In this document: piece by piece, positions 37,116 through 47,514 of the stretch
Layout of the letters: each line of letters opens with the position of its first letter
How positions within the stretch are numbered: the first letter of the stretch is position 1
Source: Kiritimatiellia bacterium
Lineage (GTDB): Bacteria; Verrucomicrobiota; Kiritimatiellia; RFP12; DVOR01
NCBI GenBank assembly: GCA_017531445.1
Contig: JAFXKZ010000001.1
Location: forward strand, 397,330-461,329
Direction: 5' to 3'
Length of the DNA: 64,000 bases
Program-made: the position numbers and the translations under genes
The notes under the pieces: generated by a model
What the model saw: only the letters and a program-made list of their open reading frames with translations
What the model was told of the DNA's origin: nothing
Database searches by the model: none

Positions 37116-39821
37116 ATGAGATTATCCGAGTTTGCTAAAACGCTTGGGCTCCCCTCCGGGGTGGTATTGGCAGAAGCCAAGGCGTTGAATTTGGAAGTGA
37201 CTTCCCCGCTCTCGGCTTTGGACGAGAGCGACTTGGCGGCCTTGCGCGGTTGGGCAGAAACGCTTTCTGCAGAAACACGCGAGCGCATGGGCGCAGAGTA
37301 TGAAGCGTCCCGTAAAGCGCGTCGAGTGAAAAGCGAGCAGATGCGTCAGGAATCTTTGCGCAAAAATCGCGAGGCAATCGAGGAGCATCGTCAAATCGCT
37401 TTGGCCGCAGAGCGTGGCATGTTGCCTCTCACCTCCCGGAAAGAAGCTCCGCAAGTGGCAGAAAAAACCGCAGAACCTGCGCCTGAACCTGTAGCAGCAC
37501 CGGTGGTAAAATCCGAGGTGGTGGAGCAAAAACCGGAACCGGCAGCGGAAGTGGCGAAGCCGGAAATGAAGGTAACGCCTGCGCCGGCACCTGCGGTAAA
37601 GGCTGCGGAAGTGCCCGTTCAAAAAGCACCGGAAGCTCCGAAAAAGCCTGCTGCGCAACCGACGCTCAAGGCAACGCTCGCACCTACTTTGACGCCGACC
37701 AAGCCGAAAGAGCCTGCACGTCCGGTCTCGCTGGGACTTTCTCCCACGCGTCCGCCGCAACCGAAAAATGTTGCAAACAAGGGCGGACAGCAAGGCCGTA
37801 ATGATGCAGCACGTGGTGGAAATGCCGCGGCGATGGGGCGCAATGATCGTGGCGGCAACGGACGTCAGAATCCGCGCGACAACCGCCGTCAGCAGGAAGA
37901 CCGCAAAGGGAATCCGCTGCCACGTGGCATGAACAACGATCGTAATGGGCGTAAAGTGCCTGTTTCGGGCAAGGGGGCTGCTTCGGCAACGGCGATTGCA
38001 CCTGCAGTGAATGCGGAAGGAAAGATGTTGCAACTCCAAGGTCCTGTCACGGTGAAAGAATTGGCAGAGCTTTTGGGAACGCGTCCGAATCTCTTGATTA
38101 CGGACCTCATGAAGTTGAATGTCCTGGCCTCCATCAATCAGACGCTTGAACTCGGTATTGTTCAGAAAATCGCAGAGAAGTATGGTTATGTGGCAGAAAC
38201 GACAGAGCGCACCAAACAACGTTCGGCCGAACGCAAGCCGCAGTTGAAGAGCGAAGATGCTGATGATGATATTCCGGAAGATAAACTGGAAGATTTGAAA
38301 TTGCGTCCGTCGGTGGTTACCTTCCTCGGTCACGTTGACCATGGTAAGACCACGCTGATGGACTATATCCGCAAAGCCCACGTTGCTGCAGGTGAAGCAG
38401 GTGGAATTACGCAGCACATTGCCGCTTACACAATTGAGCTCGAGCAGCGCGATGATGATGGAAACCGCCGGTTGATCACGTTTGTTGATACGCCCGGTCA
38501 CTCGGCGTTCGAGTCAATGCGCGCCCGTGGTGCAAACATCACCGATATCGCTGTGATTATCGTAGCTGCCGATGATGGGGTGATGCCGCAGACGCGTGAA
38601 GCAATCAAGCATGCACGTAATGCCGGCGTACAAATGTTGGTGGCGGTTACCAAATGTGATAAACCTGAAGCAAATCCGATGCGCGTCTACCAGATGTTGC
38701 AGGCGGAAGGTTTGACGCCCAGCACTTGGGGTGGCGATATTGAATGCTGCGAAGTTTCCGGCACCACAGGCGATGGTGTAGAGGATTTGTTGGAGACCAT
38801 CTTGATTCAAGCGGATGTGTTGGAACTTCAGGCCAATCCCAATCGCCGTGCCAACGGTGCTGTGATTGAGTCTCAATTGGAACAGGGGCTTGGCCCCACC
38901 GCAACGTTCCTGGTGCAGGGCGGGACGCTTAAAGTGGGCGATGTCGTGCTCTGTGGCGAACACTACGGCAAGGTGCGCACATTGATTGATGAGCGCGGTA
39001 AACCGGTGAAGTCGGCAGGACCTTCGATCGCGGTGAAGTGTACAGGCCTTTCCGGTGTTCCTGAAGCCGGATCGGAATTCCGCGTAATGCTGAATGAAAA
39101 GCGTGCGCGCGCTTTGGCCGAAAAGACTGCGGAAGCCAACAAGTTGGAGTCGCTTTCTGCTGCACAGTCGGCTTCGATGGCCGATTGGTCGAAGAAGTTG
39201 GGTACGGGCGAAACGGCAGAACTTAATGTGATTGTCAAGGCTGATACGCAAGGAACGGCAGAGGCCGTAGTTGAAAGTTTGAAGTCCATCGAGTCCAAGA
39301 AGGTTTCTTTGAAGGTGCTTTACTCTGGCGTTGGATCGGTGACGGCCGCAGATGTTCAGCGCGCCAAGGGTGCGACGATTGTAGGTTTCGGCGTAAACTG
39401 CGAACCGGGAGTGCAAAGTATGGCACGCCAGAATGGTGTTCGTATCAATACGTTCCGTATCATTTACGAGCTGATTGAGCACGTGAAACGCTGTATGCTT
39501 GAACTTATTCCGCCGGAATACAAGGAAGTTGTCCGTGGTCATGCAGAGATTCGTCAGATCTTCGATATCAGCAAGTTGGGTAAGATCGCCGGATGTCAGA
39601 TGTTGGATGGTATCTTGCGCTTCAAAGGCGGCTTCCGTATTTTCCGTGGACGTCAACAGATCTTTGAAGGCCGGGTAGAGACGATGAAGCACTTCAAGGA
39701 AGATGTGAAGGAAATCGCGCCTGCGCAGGAATGCGGTCTCGGATTCGGCTCGTTTGAAGCCTTCCGCGAGGGTGATATTGTTGAATGTTACGAGATGGAA
39801 GAACTTCCGAAGACGCTTTGA
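37116..39821 (+). CDS. infB: translation initiation factor IF-2
   Basis: 901 residues. A long Ala/Pro/Glu/Lys-rich N-terminal region (about 90-290, with an RGG-like [17 protein letters not shown] segment), an IF2_N-like domain ([19 protein letters not shown]), then the GTPase domain: G1 [10 protein letters not shown]2 [12 protein letters not shown]3 DTPGH, G4 TKCD. Domains III-IV finish the protein. It brings fMet-tRNA to the 30S subunit. GGAG within the nusA end provides the ribosome-binding site. Confidence 0.97.
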   Translation: MRLSEFAKTLGLPSGVVLAEAKALNLEVTSPLSALDESDLAALRGWAETLSAETRERMGAEYEASRKARRVKSEQMRQESLRKNREAIEEHRQIALAAERGMLPLTSRKEAPQVAEKTAEPAPEPVAAPVVKSEVVEQKPEPAAEVAKPEMKVTPAPAPAVKAAEVPVQKAPEAPKKPAAQPTLKATLAPTLTPTKPKEPARPVSLGLSPTRPPQPKNVANKGGQQGRNDAARGGNAAAMGRNDRGGNGRQNPRDNRRQQEDRKGNPLPRGMNNDRNGRKVPVSGKGAASATAIAPAVNAEGKMLQLQGPVTVKELAELLGTRPNLLITDLMKLNVLASINQTLELGIVQKIAEKYGYVAETTERTKQRSAERKPQLKSEDADDDIPEDKLEDLKLRPSVVTFLGHVDHGKTTLMDYIRKAHVAAGEAGGITQHIAAYTIELEQRDDDGNRRLITFVDTPGHSAFESMRARGANITDIAVIIVAADDGVMPQTREAIKHARNAGVQMLVAVTKCDKPEANPMRVYQMLQAEGLTPSTWGGDIECCEVSGTTGDGVEDLLETILIQADVLELQANPNRRANGAVIESQLEQGLGPTATFLVQGGTLKVGDVVLCGEHYGKVRTLIDERGKPVKSAGPSIAVKCTGLSGVPEAGSEFRVMLNEKRARALAEKTAEANKLESLSAAQSASMADWSKKLGTGETAELNVIVKADTQGTAEAVVESLKSIESKKVSLKVLYSGVGSVTAADVQRAKGATIVGFGVNCEPGVQSMARQNGVRINTFRIIYELIEHVKRCMLELIPPEYKEVVRGHAEIRQIFDISKLGKIAGCQMLDGILRFKGGFRIFRGRQQIFEGRVETMKHFKEDVKEIAPAQECGLGFGSFEAFREGDIVECYEMEELPKTL

Positions 39822-39831
39822 GGGCTGAATT

Positions 39832-40203
39832 ATGGCGATTAATCGACTGGATCGGGTGAATGCATTACTGTTGCGTGAGATTGCAGATGATCTCTTCCGT
39901 GTGCTTCAGTCAGATGCAGAAGTGGATGTCGCAGGGATTACCGTAACCAAGGTGGAATGTGCACCCAATCTCCGTTCGGCAGATGTATGGGTGTCCATTA
40001 TGGATGCAGAACAGCATCCCACCTGGTTGCGCCGGCTTTCCAAACACGCGAAAGAAATCCAGACGTTAATCAATCGCAATATGACCTTGCACTACACGCC
40101 CAAGTTGCGTTTCCGTTTGGATACCGGTATTGCAAAGGGGGATCGCGTTCTTGATATCTTGAATCATTTAGAGATTCCTGAATCGTCGGATGCAGAAGCT
40201 TGA
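39832..40203 (+). CDS. rbfA: ribosome-binding factor A
   Basis: 123 residues. RbfA KH-like fold: RVNALLLREIADDLFRVL, VDVAGITVTKVECAPNLRSADVWVS, and FRLDTGIAKGDRVLDIL. Acts in late 30S maturation. GAGGG precedes the ATG; 10 bases after infB. A terminator follows. Confidence 0.95.
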   Translation: MAINRLDRVNALLLREIADDLFRVLQSDAEVDVAGITVTKVECAPNLRSADVWVSIMDAEQHPTWLRRLSKHAKEIQTLINRNMTLHYTPKLRFRLDTGIAKGDRVLDILNHLEIPESSDAEA

Positions 40204-40250
40204 GCTGTTGCCGGGGCGTGAGTGTTCCTCACGTGGCGAAAGTGTTTTGA

Positions 40251-40287
40251 AACGAGGTGAAGCAGGGCGTACGCTTCCCTCGTTTTT
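40251..40287 (+). terminator. terminator after rbfA
   Basis: AACGAGG and GAAGC (40251-40263, one bulged T) pair with GCTTC and CCTCGTT (40273-40284), then TTT. This separates nusA-infB-rbfA from truB. Confidence 0.75.
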
Positions 40288-40326
40288 GTAATCCTGGGTA
40301 AACCAGCAGATTAAGGGATTGTTACT

Positions 40327-41064
40327 ATGGGTGATGTATATGAAGATCCGGATGGAATTCTTCCGGTGGATAAGCCTTCCGGGATGCCATCGCACGTGAT
40401 TGTGACCACGCTTCGTAAAAAATTCGGGTTTGTCAAGGTCGGCCATGGCGGGACGCTTGATCCGGATGCGACCGGACTTTTATTGATTTTGTTGGGGAAG
40501 GGGACCAAGATTTCCGACCGTGTTATGGGCGGAGATAAAACGTACACCGGCACAATACGATTTGGTGCTGCGACAACAACGCAAGATCGGTTGGGGGAAG
40601 TGACGGAAACGCATTCCACCGAAACCCTCACGGAAGCGGCAGTACAAGCGGCCATCGCACGTGACTTTGTGGGGGATTTGTTTCAGAAACCTCCGATGTA
40701 TTCTGCCGTAAAAGTGGCCGGGCAACCGTTGTATAAGCTTGCCGTTCGCGGCGAAGAATGTGAACGTGAGGAACGGTTCGTTCACATCTATAAGTTCGTA
40801 ATTACAGCTTTCCGTCCGGGGGTTGAGCGAGCGGAAGCGGATTTTGAGGTGCGGTGTACGAAGGGAACCTACATTCGCACATTGGCACATGATTTAGGCC
40901 AGGTGCTTGGGGTTGGGGCTCATCTTTGTGCTTTGCGTCGCACGGCTTCCGGTAAGGTAACGCTTCAACATTCAACGCCTTTTGCCGATTTATTGGAGAT
41001 GCCGCGTGTTGCAATTGAGCATAAAGTGATCTCATGTGTTGACTATCTGGAAGGGGCTTTCTGA
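40327..41064 (+). CDS. truB: tRNA pseudouridine-55 synthase
   Basis: 245 residues. PVDKPSGMPSHVIV, KVGHGGTLDPDATGLLLI (catalytic aspartate in GTLDP), PMYSAVKVAGQPLYKLA and TKGTYIRTLAHDLG are all TruB motifs. Modifies U55 in the tRNA T-loop. It is shorter than E. coli TruB, lacking most of the C-terminal PUA-like part. 5 bases before ribF. Confidence 0.95.
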   Translation: MGDVYEDPDGILPVDKPSGMPSHVIVTTLRKKFGFVKVGHGGTLDPDATGLLLILLGKGTKISDRVMGGDKTYTGTIRFGAATTTQDRLGEVTETHSTETLTEAAVQAAIARDFVGDLFQKPPMYSAVKVAGQPLYKLAVRGEECEREERFVHIYKFVITAFRPGVERAEADFEVRCTKGTYIRTLAHDLGQVLGVGAHLCALRRTASGKVTLQHSTPFADLLEMPRVAIEHKVISCVDYLEGAF

Positions 41065-41069
41065 GTAAA

Positions 41070-41993
41070 ATGCCTGTGATTCATCGGTCATTGGATGCGC
41101 TTCTACATCCTGCTGCACTCGCAGTTGGGATGTTTGACGGTGTTCACTTGGGGCACCAGGCGATTCTTTCTTCAATGCTTGAATTCGCACGTGCGCATCA
41201 TTATGAACCATGGATTTTCTCTTTTGAGGGTATGCCGGAGCATCTTTCCGAATCGCGCAAATCGATGACGAAGCTCTACGATTCTGCGCTTCAAACGTAC
41301 TATTTGAGCCAGACAAACGCCACTCTTATCCGCCAACCGTTTACGCAATCGTTTGCGAATATGTCGGCAATCGACTTCGTGAAGCGTGTGTCGAATTCCG
41401 TGATTTTTTGCGGAGCGGACTGGCGGTTTGGAAAAGGTGCAGCGGGAGATGTTTCTTTTTTGGAGGCACACCAAGTCGAGACACACGTGGTTCCGTATGT
41501 GTATTACAAGGGCAAACGTATTTCTTCTACGCGTATTCGTGAAGCCGTAGCAGAGGGAAAAATGGATGAAGCCAGCGCGATGTTGGGAAGACCATGGACC
41601 TTCTACGGGCGCGTCACACACGGACGGGGCCTTGCCGGAAAGACGTTTGGCATCCCAACGCTTAATCTTCCTTATGTCGGCCGCGCGGGAGAACGTTTGT
41701 CGCCCTTGGCGCGTGGTGTTTATGTTGGTCGTGCCGAAATGCTTCATTCGCAGGGGAAACCTTCTGTATATTCCGCGCTGATTAATTTTGGTGTTGCACC
41801 CACGGTAAAAAAGGAGGCAGAACCGTTGTTTGAAGTTCACCTGTTGGATGTAACGGGTGACTTTTACGGGAAAGAGGTGAAACTTTCCATTGAGCACCCG
41901 ATTCTGCGGCCGGAAGTAAAGTTTGAATCGCTGGATGCGTTATGTGCGCAACTTCAGACAGATGTAAGACAGTGTCGGGAGATGGGACAATGA
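41070..41993 (+). CDS. ribF: bifunctional riboflavin kinase/FAD synthetase
   Basis: 307 residues. The FAD synthetase N-terminal half has AVGMFDGVHLGHQAIL and ISSTRIREAVAEG. The riboflavin kinase half has GRVTHGRGLAGKTFGIPTLN, with the GKxxGxPTxN flavokinase motif, and a late FEVHLLD. Converts riboflavin to FMN and FAD. It follows truB as in many genomes and overlaps azlC. Confidence 0.94.
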   Translation: MPVIHRSLDALLHPAALAVGMFDGVHLGHQAILSSMLEFARAHHYEPWIFSFEGMPEHLSESRKSMTKLYDSALQTYYLSQTNATLIRQPFTQSFANMSAIDFVKRVSNSVIFCGADWRFGKGAAGDVSFLEAHQVETHVVPYVYYKGKRISSTRIREAVAEGKMDEASAMLGRPWTFYGRVTHGRGLAGKTFGIPTLNLPYVGRAGERLSPLARGVYVGRAEMLHSQGKPSVYSALINFGVAPTVKKEAEPLFEVHLLDVTGDFYGKEVKLSIEHPILRPEVKFESLDALCAQLQTDVRQCREMGQ

Positions 41994-42718
41994 TGAAAAC
42001 CTCTTTTCTTCGTAAACTTTCCTATCTTGCACGTGGAATGTATGCCGGTATTCCGATCGGATTGGGATATTTTGCTGTTTCGTTCGCATTTGGCATTAAG
42101 GCGCGTGCGGCAGGGCTTTCGGCAACACAGGCGTTTGTCCTTTCCGGCAGCAATCTCACAAGTGCAGGACAATTTGCAGGGTTGGCGGTTATTCAAGGCA
42201 TGGGAGCTCTGGCAACGCTGGCATTGACGCAGCTGATCATCAATCTGCGCTATTGCTTGATGTCATGTGCTTTGTCGCAGAAACTTTCGCCCGAAACGCC
42301 TTTCTTTCATCGCTTTTTGATGGCGTGTGGAGTGACAGATGAAATCTTCGGAGTGAGCGTAAGCGTAAAGGGTGCTCTCTCGCCTTACTATCTATACGGG
42401 CAAACAATGGTTGCATGGCCCGGATGGGTGTTGGGGACGCTTACGGGAGCTTTAGCCGGCGATATTCTGCCTTCCTCCATCACCTCCGCACTGGGAATGG
42501 CACTGTATGGGATGTTTATCGCAATCGTCATTCCCGCTGTTCGTGAAGAACGCAAGGTGCTGTTTGTGGTTATTGCCGCTGCGATTACCAGCCTTTGTTT
42601 TACTTACTTGTCGCCTTTTTCGAGCCTTTCGCCGGGTCTTCGTATCGTGGTAGTTACCTTTCTTGTGGCAGGTGCGGCAGCGATTCTCTCCCCGATGCGT
42701 TCAGAGGAGGGTAAATAA
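41990..42718 (+). CDS. azlC: AzlC family branched-chain amino acid exporter, large subunit
   Basis: 242 residues from the ATG at 41990, which overlaps the ribF stop (ATGA). About seven membrane helices. AGIPIGLGYFAVSFAFGIKARAAGLS and SGSNLTSAGQFAG are typical AzlC text. AzlCD pairs export branched-chain amino acids or analogues. azlD follows with a TAATG overlap. Confidence 0.92.
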   Translation: MMKTSFLRKLSYLARGMYAGIPIGLGYFAVSFAFGIKARAAGLSATQAFVLSGSNLTSAGQFAGLAVIQGMGALATLALTQLIINLRYCLMSCALSQKLSPETPFFHRFLMACGVTDEIFGVSVSVKGALSPYYLYGQTMVAWPGWVLGTLTGALAGDILPSSITSALGMALYGMFIAIVIPAVREERKVLFVVIAAAITSLCFTYLSPFSSLSPGLRIVVVTFLVAGAAAILSPMRSEEGK

Positions 42719-43029
42719 TGGAAGGGCATTCGATTTGGCTGTATATCGCAGTAATGGCCGGTGTAACGTATGCTATCCGCGTTTTGCCGCTGGTGCTGCT
42801 GCGCAAAGAAATTAAACAAGCGCATATCCGTGCGTTCCTTTACTACGTGCCGTATGTCACGCTGACGGCGATGACAATCCCTGCGGCAATCACAGATGCG
42901 CCAACAGTTTGGTCTGGCTGCGTGGGGGTTACGGTGGCAATTCTTTTAGCCTTGCGTGGCGTCTCTCTCGTACTTGTGGCGGCGATCGCCTCGCTTTCGG
43001 TCTGGCTGATAGAGTGTTTTGTGGCTTGA
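42718..43029 (+). CDS. azlD: AzlD family small membrane subunit
   Basis: 103 residues, four short membrane helices (YIAVMAGVTYAIRVLPLVLL, RAFLYYVPYVTLTAMTIPAA and two more). Its start overlaps the azlC stop. Partner of AzlC. Confidence 0.9.
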   Translation: MEGHSIWLYIAVMAGVTYAIRVLPLVLLRKEIKQAHIRAFLYYVPYVTLTAMTIPAAITDAPTVWSGCVGVTVAILLALRGVSLVLVAAIASLSVWLIECFVA

Positions 43030-43192
43030 GGGGTGCGCTTTCAGCATACAGTTTGTGCTGATTCGCTTTTGTTACTGGAAAAGATACAGTTTTGTCATTG
43101 GGGACTTATGCCGGCAACTGCGTTCTGGAGGTTTCGCTTTTGAAGGGTGGGGTGCCTTTTCTTGATTTCCGTGATTATGGATGTGCGACATT

Positions 43193-43201
43193 TGTTATAC
43201 T
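43193..43201 (+). promoter_or_regulatory. extended -10 box before speA
   Basis: TGTTATACT with no good -35, about 68 bases before the speA start. The preceding 160 bases show only a weak 6-bp hairpin near 43050 that may end the azlD transcript. Confidence 0.5.
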
Positions 43202-43269
43202 GCTATCCATAAACTATTCTGCCCACGGCGTAAGTCTTATTGCTTGAATTCAACCATCGGAGAGACGGA

Positions 43270-45204
43270 ATGGCAAAAACAATTGCGAACGCATTTGGAA
43301 GTTGGAATGCGGTAAAAAGTGCGGAGTTGTATGGCGTTGATTCTTGGGGAAACGGCTACTTCGCAGTCTCGTCGGACGGATTTGTTACAGTATGTTTGAA
43401 ACATGGCGAGACGACAACTGATGTAAAATTGTCGGATATCGTTTCAGAGCTGCGCGATCGCGGGATGAGTCTTCCGGTGCTGTTGCGTTTCAGCGATTTG
43501 CTTGCCTCACGTATTACGTTGATTAACGAGACGTTTGCCAAAGCCATTGCCGATTACAATTATAAAGGGGTTTACCGGGGTGTTTATCCGATTAAAGTGA
43601 ATCAGCAGCAACAGGCCGTCCAAGATGTGGTGACGTATGGCCGGGAATACCATCATGGTCTTGAAGCCGGATCGAAGGCGGAGTTGATTGCTGCACTGGC
43701 CTATATGCACGATCCGGGAGCCTACATTGTTTGCAATGGGTATAAGGATGAAGAGTTTGTCGCACTGGCGTTGTCTTCGCTCAAGATGGGCTTGCAAACG
43801 ATGCTGGTGTTGGAAAGTTTGGATGAACTGGACATCATTCTGGCAGTTTCAAAGCGATTGAAGGTAAAACCACGCATCGGTGTGCGCGTAAAGTTAAGCA
43901 GCAAGGTGGGGGGAAAGTGGAGCGAAAGCGGCGGTGACCGCTCGGTATTCGGGCTGACTTCCGGTCAATTGATTCAGCTGGTTGATCGTTTGCGTAAGGC
44001 CAATGCGCTGGACTGTCTGGAGATGCTGCACTACCACCTCGGTTCGCAAGTGCCCAATATCCGGGAAATCCGCGATACCATCAAAGAAGCTTCCCGGTTC
44101 TACGTTGGTCTGGTCAAAGAAGGCGCACCGATGGGCATTTTCGATATCGGCGGCGGACTTGCAATCGATTATGATGGCAGTCACACCAATTTCGAGAGCA
44201 GTGCCAATTACGATATTGCGGAGTATTGTGCAGACGTTGTCGAAGGCATCATGACGGCTTGCGATCAGGCGGCTGTGCCGCATCCTACGATTATCAGCGA
44301 GTCCGGCCGCGCGTTGATTGGCTACTATTCAGTGCTGCTCGTTGATGTATTAGCCACCGCCGGGTGCGAGGTTCAGGAAGTCAGCCATGATGCCGTATTG
44401 GAAGATAAAAATCTTCCGGAGTGCATTGCCAACCTGCTGGACGTCTCCAAGCATCTGCGGACGAAGAATCTCTCGGAATATTTCAACGATGCACTCTATT
44501 ACCGCGAGGAGGTGCACAAAGCGTTCAAGCAGGGATTGATTACGCTGCGTCAACACGCTGCTGCCGACAGAGTCTTCTGGTCCATCCTTACCCGCATCCG
44601 TTCGGAAGTCCCGAAATTGAAGTATGTGCCCGAAGATTTGCGTGGTTTGGATGAAGCGATGGCCGATATCTACTACTGCAATTTCTCCGTATTTCAATCT
44701 CTCCCCGATGCCTGGGCGATTGATCAACTCTTCCCCATTATGCCGATTCACCGCTTGAAGGAGCGTCCCACCCGCAGTGCGCACCTCTCGGATATCACGT
44801 GCGATTGCGATGGGAAAATCGACAAGTTTATCGACTTGCACGATGTCAAACACGCCTTGCCCCTGCACGTGTATAAAAAGGGTGAAGACTACATTCTCGG
44901 TGCATTCCTCGTTGGTGCTTATCAGGAAACGCTGGGAGATTTGCACAATCTTTTCGGCGATACCAATGTCGTTTCCATCCGTCTGGATAGCGATGGCGAA
45001 TTGGAGTTTACCGAAGAAGTGGAAGGCGACACGGTTGAGGGGGTGCTTTCCTACGTTGAATACGATACCAATGATCTTGTGTCGCGTTTCCGCCGTTTGA
45101 CCGATCTTGCCTTGAAAAAACGCTTGATTTCCGCCGAAGAACGCCGTGGCATTCTGAGTGCCTATGCGAATGGATTGCGCGGATATACCTACTTTGAAGT
45201 GTAA
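43270..45204 (+). CDS. speA: biosynthetic arginine decarboxylase
   Basis: 644 residues from the ATG at 43270 (GGAGA upstream). Fold III PLP enzyme: YPIKVNQQQQAVQDVV carries the PLP-binding lysine, followed by GLEAGSKAEL, LHYHLGSQVPNI, and FDIGGGLAIDYDGS. Length matches the SpeA family. Makes agmatine from arginine for polyamine synthesis. A glycosyltransferase gene follows after 8 bases. Confidence 0.95.
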   Translation: MAKTIANAFGSWNAVKSAELYGVDSWGNGYFAVSSDGFVTVCLKHGETTTDVKLSDIVSELRDRGMSLPVLLRFSDLLASRITLINETFAKAIADYNYKGVYRGVYPIKVNQQQQAVQDVVTYGREYHHGLEAGSKAELIAALAYMHDPGAYIVCNGYKDEEFVALALSSLKMGLQTMLVLESLDELDIILAVSKRLKVKPRIGVRVKLSSKVGGKWSESGGDRSVFGLTSGQLIQLVDRLRKANALDCLEMLHYHLGSQVPNIREIRDTIKEASRFYVGLVKEGAPMGIFDIGGGLAIDYDGSHTNFESSANYDIAEYCADVVEGIMTACDQAAVPHPTIISESGRALIGYYSVLLVDVLATAGCEVQEVSHDAVLEDKNLPECIANLLDVSKHLRTKNLSEYFNDALYYREEVHKAFKQGLITLRQHAAADRVFWSILTRIRSEVPKLKYVPEDLRGLDEAMADIYYCNFSVFQSLPDAWAIDQLFPIMPIHRLKERPTRSAHLSDITCDCDGKIDKFIDLHDVKHALPLHVYKKGEDYILGAFLVGAYQETLGDLHNLFGDTNVVSIRLDSDGELEFTEEVEGDTVEGVLSYVEYDTNDLVSRFRRLTDLALKKRLISAEERRGILSAYANGLRGYTYFEV

Positions 45205-45212
45205 AACTGCAA

Positions 45213-46310
45213 ATGCAAGAGGCTTCTCAAAAAAGATCGTCAACCGCCGGACGCCTGGTGCATCTGGTCGCCGGGTGTTGGGCAAATGGGGGCGGTCTTT
45301 CGGAATTGGTGGCGGCAACGGCTTTGGCACAGGCGCAATTGGGTAAAGCCGTCACGTTGCTCTTTCTGGATGGCGCGGCGGAGCATCCGCTGGTCGCCGC
45401 CTGTCGTGCTGCCGGGGTTCACGTGCGGATTTTTAAGCGTAGCCGCCCCCATGCACTCTATTTTTCGTGGGAGATGATGGGACAATTGGATGCGTTTCTT
45501 GCCGATGCTGCGCATCTTTATCTTTATTCCTGCTGGACCTTTCCCATCTGGTGGGGGGCTTTTCGGGCACGGCGTTTGGGTCTTTCATACAGTGTCGCAC
45601 CGCAAGGCTGTCTCGATCCGGTGCGCCGGGCCTATGGAAAGGTGCGTAAACGTTTGGCATGGTGGTGCTTCGACCGTTTTCTTTTGACGCATGCAGCTTG
45701 GTTGCACGCAACGGCTGAAAATGAAGCCGGATGGATGCGTGCAGCATTGAAGACCCGATGCCCGCCGATTCGCGTGGTTCCCAATGGGGTGGAGTGTTCC
45801 GTGTTTGATGCTGTTCCCGCGCAACAACGTGCGAAGATGGTGCTCTATCTGGGGCGATTGCACCCTTTGAAAGGGCTTGACCTTTTGCTGGATGCATGGC
45901 AACGTGCCCGAATCCCCGAGGGATGGGAACTCGTAATTGCCGGTCCTCAAGAGGGCGTATCTCTACCGGCTTTGCCATATGTCCGCTATCTGCCGCCTCA
46001 GTATGGCAAGGACAAAGTGCGCTTGTTGAAACAAGCCTCCCTTTTCATTTTACCCACCCGCACCGAGAATTTCGGAATTGTTGTTGCCGAAGCCCTCTGG
46101 TGCCGCACCCCGGTCATTTGCACCCAAGGTGCCCCATGGGAGGTATTGGGACGCTACTGGGTGGAGATTTCCGCCGAGGTAATTGCAAATGCGATGGAAC
46201 ATCTGATCAATCTTTCCCCGGAAGCACGGGAAAAAGATTTCCGTGCCCTTTTTGATGCCGCCCCTAAAACCTATAATTGGCTTGCTATCGCTGACAAATT
46301 ACTCCCATAA
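45213..46310 (+). CDS. GT4 family glycosyltransferase
   Basis: 365 residues. GT-B fold: VHLVAGCWANGGGLSEL near the N-terminus, then VPNGVECSVFDAVP, LYLGRLHPLKGLDLLLDAWQ and the donor-binding TENFGIVVAEAL (EX7E-like). Likely adds a sugar to a surface glycan. The ribosome-binding site is weak, and the gene may be translated with speA by proximity. Confidence 0.88.
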   Translation: MQEASQKRSSTAGRLVHLVAGCWANGGGLSELVAATALAQAQLGKAVTLLFLDGAAEHPLVAACRAAGVHVRIFKRSRPHALYFSWEMMGQLDAFLADAAHLYLYSCWTFPIWWGAFRARRLGLSYSVAPQGCLDPVRRAYGKVRKRLAWWCFDRFLLTHAAWLHATAENEAGWMRAALKTRCPPIRVVPNGVECSVFDAVPAQQRAKMVLYLGRLHPLKGLDLLLDAWQRARIPEGWELVIAGPQEGVSLPALPYVRYLPPQYGKDKVRLLKQASLFILPTRTENFGIVVAEALWCRTPVICTQGAPWEVLGRYWVEISAEVIANAMEHLINLSPEAREKDFRALFDAAPKTYNWLAIADKLLP

Positions 46311-46474
46311 ATGCCGGCGTCTTTCCTGAATGCTTCTCTACGCATAAACGCCCCTTTCGATAGATGTGGAGCGGCTCTGTAACCGCACGTTTGAACGCGA
46401 ATAGAAATCTCTTCTGCGGTTGTCCAAACCGTATTGCCCTCTTGTCCCAGAGATGATCAGGCGAAGAACGTTTT

Positions 46475-46560
46475 CAACATGGGCGATGTCACCCCCTCAA
46501 CTTCGCCCATTCCCGCCCTCAATCTCGCCGATCCGCCGCCCCAACATCGCCCACATTGAA
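46475..46560. repeat. GGGCGA-box cluster D
   Basis: CAACATGGGCGA (46475-46486) faces TCGCCCAT (46503-46510) across 16 bases. Degenerate CGCCGAT copies lie between 46520 and 46540, and ATCGCCCACATTG is at 46546-46558. It is placed at the end of the speA-glycosyltransferase unit, at the border of the defense island. Confidence 0.7.
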
Positions 46561-46672
46561 AACGTCAAAGACAAGGGCAGTGAAATGGTAGCGTGTGTGA
46601 CAGCTCACTTTTTGATAAAACGAATGGGACTTTGATGTGAAGTTTTCCGGTGATGCGATAAAGAGGTTGCCA

Positions 46673-46744
46673 ATGGGTGATACAGAGAAAGAACAGAAAC
46701 GTGATGATTTGTATCGTACAATCTGGAGGAAACAGCTTCCTTAA
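46673..46744 (+). pseudogene. HsdM N-terminal remnant
   Basis: 23 codons reading MGDTEKEQKRDDLYRTIW, then RKQLP and a stop. The first 18 residues match the usual start of type I restriction HsdM subunits, with AAGAGG upstream. The gene breaks off directly after TIW, which suggests an internal deletion. The next 330 bases hold no gene; a TATAAT at 47031-47036 may serve the fragment at 47075. Confidence 0.55.
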
Positions 46745-47074
46745 AAAAGCGAAATTACGACTCAATTCCGTCCTTTTTTCACCAAAAAATCACCGTTTTT
46801 TTGTCACATTTAAGATTATTCTGAAATGACAGTTTAACAGCTTTAAGCTATTTTCAGGGCGCGTGGAGGGAAGCGTTTAGCTGTGACGTAGGGCGGTGCG
46901 CCTTCTTCTTTCCGCTCTGGCTTACCTTCCTTTTAGAAGCACGCTTCTTACCCCCACAGTTAGATTGTACAATATTCCTATCAATAAAGGGGGTTTAGGG
47001 ATGAGTATGTTAAAGATTTTCTTGTTTTGATATAATCAATATAGTGAATGATGAATACGTATAGGGCACAATGA

Positions 47075-47500
47075 ATGTCTGATAAAGTGATTGATCCTGA
47101 TTTGGGGAAAAGAGATATCTTGGAGTCTGAGATCCCAAGAGATGTGTTGGAGATTCTTCTCAAAGACAGGACAACGGGGAAGAATATTCTTTGGATGACC
47201 GATGGGTACGAACATCTTGAATCAATATTTGGCATCAAGATGGGGATTCATGACCCTATCGATACGGATGCCATTTCTCGTCCGGGAAACAAAATTATTC
47301 GTCCGCGTGTTGACAAAAGCAAAGAAGAGCAGCGTGCCCGTGTGCAGAAAAAGGCTGAGGTGTTCACGCCTTCGTGGATTTGCAACAACATGAACAATCT
47401 CATAGATGCGGCATGGTTTGAACGTAAGACATCGCCGTTTACCAAGATGGACGCGGGCGCAATTCGCGGCATCAAGAAGTCGGCGTTTGGATTGCCATGA
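47075..47500 (+). pseudogene. N-terminal fragment of a restriction-modification methyltransferase
   Basis: 141 residues. The first 110 (RDILESEIPRDVLEILLKD, GKNILWMTDGYEHL, KKAEVFTPSWICNNMNNLID) resemble the N-terminus of a large adenine methyltransferase family that starts MSDK-IDPDLG. The sequence then departs from the family (FTKMDAGAIRGIKKSAFGLP) and stops. The methyltransferase catalytic motif is missing, so this is a truncated gene joined to foreign sequence. Confidence 0.6.
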
Positions 47501-47514
47501 AAGGAACTTGAATA

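Noticed and set aside
37122..39692. Two long minus-strand open frames opposite infB
   Set aside because: They mirror the Ala/Pro/Glu-rich and GTPase codons of infB and are rich in Arg, Cys and His, typical of shadow frames.
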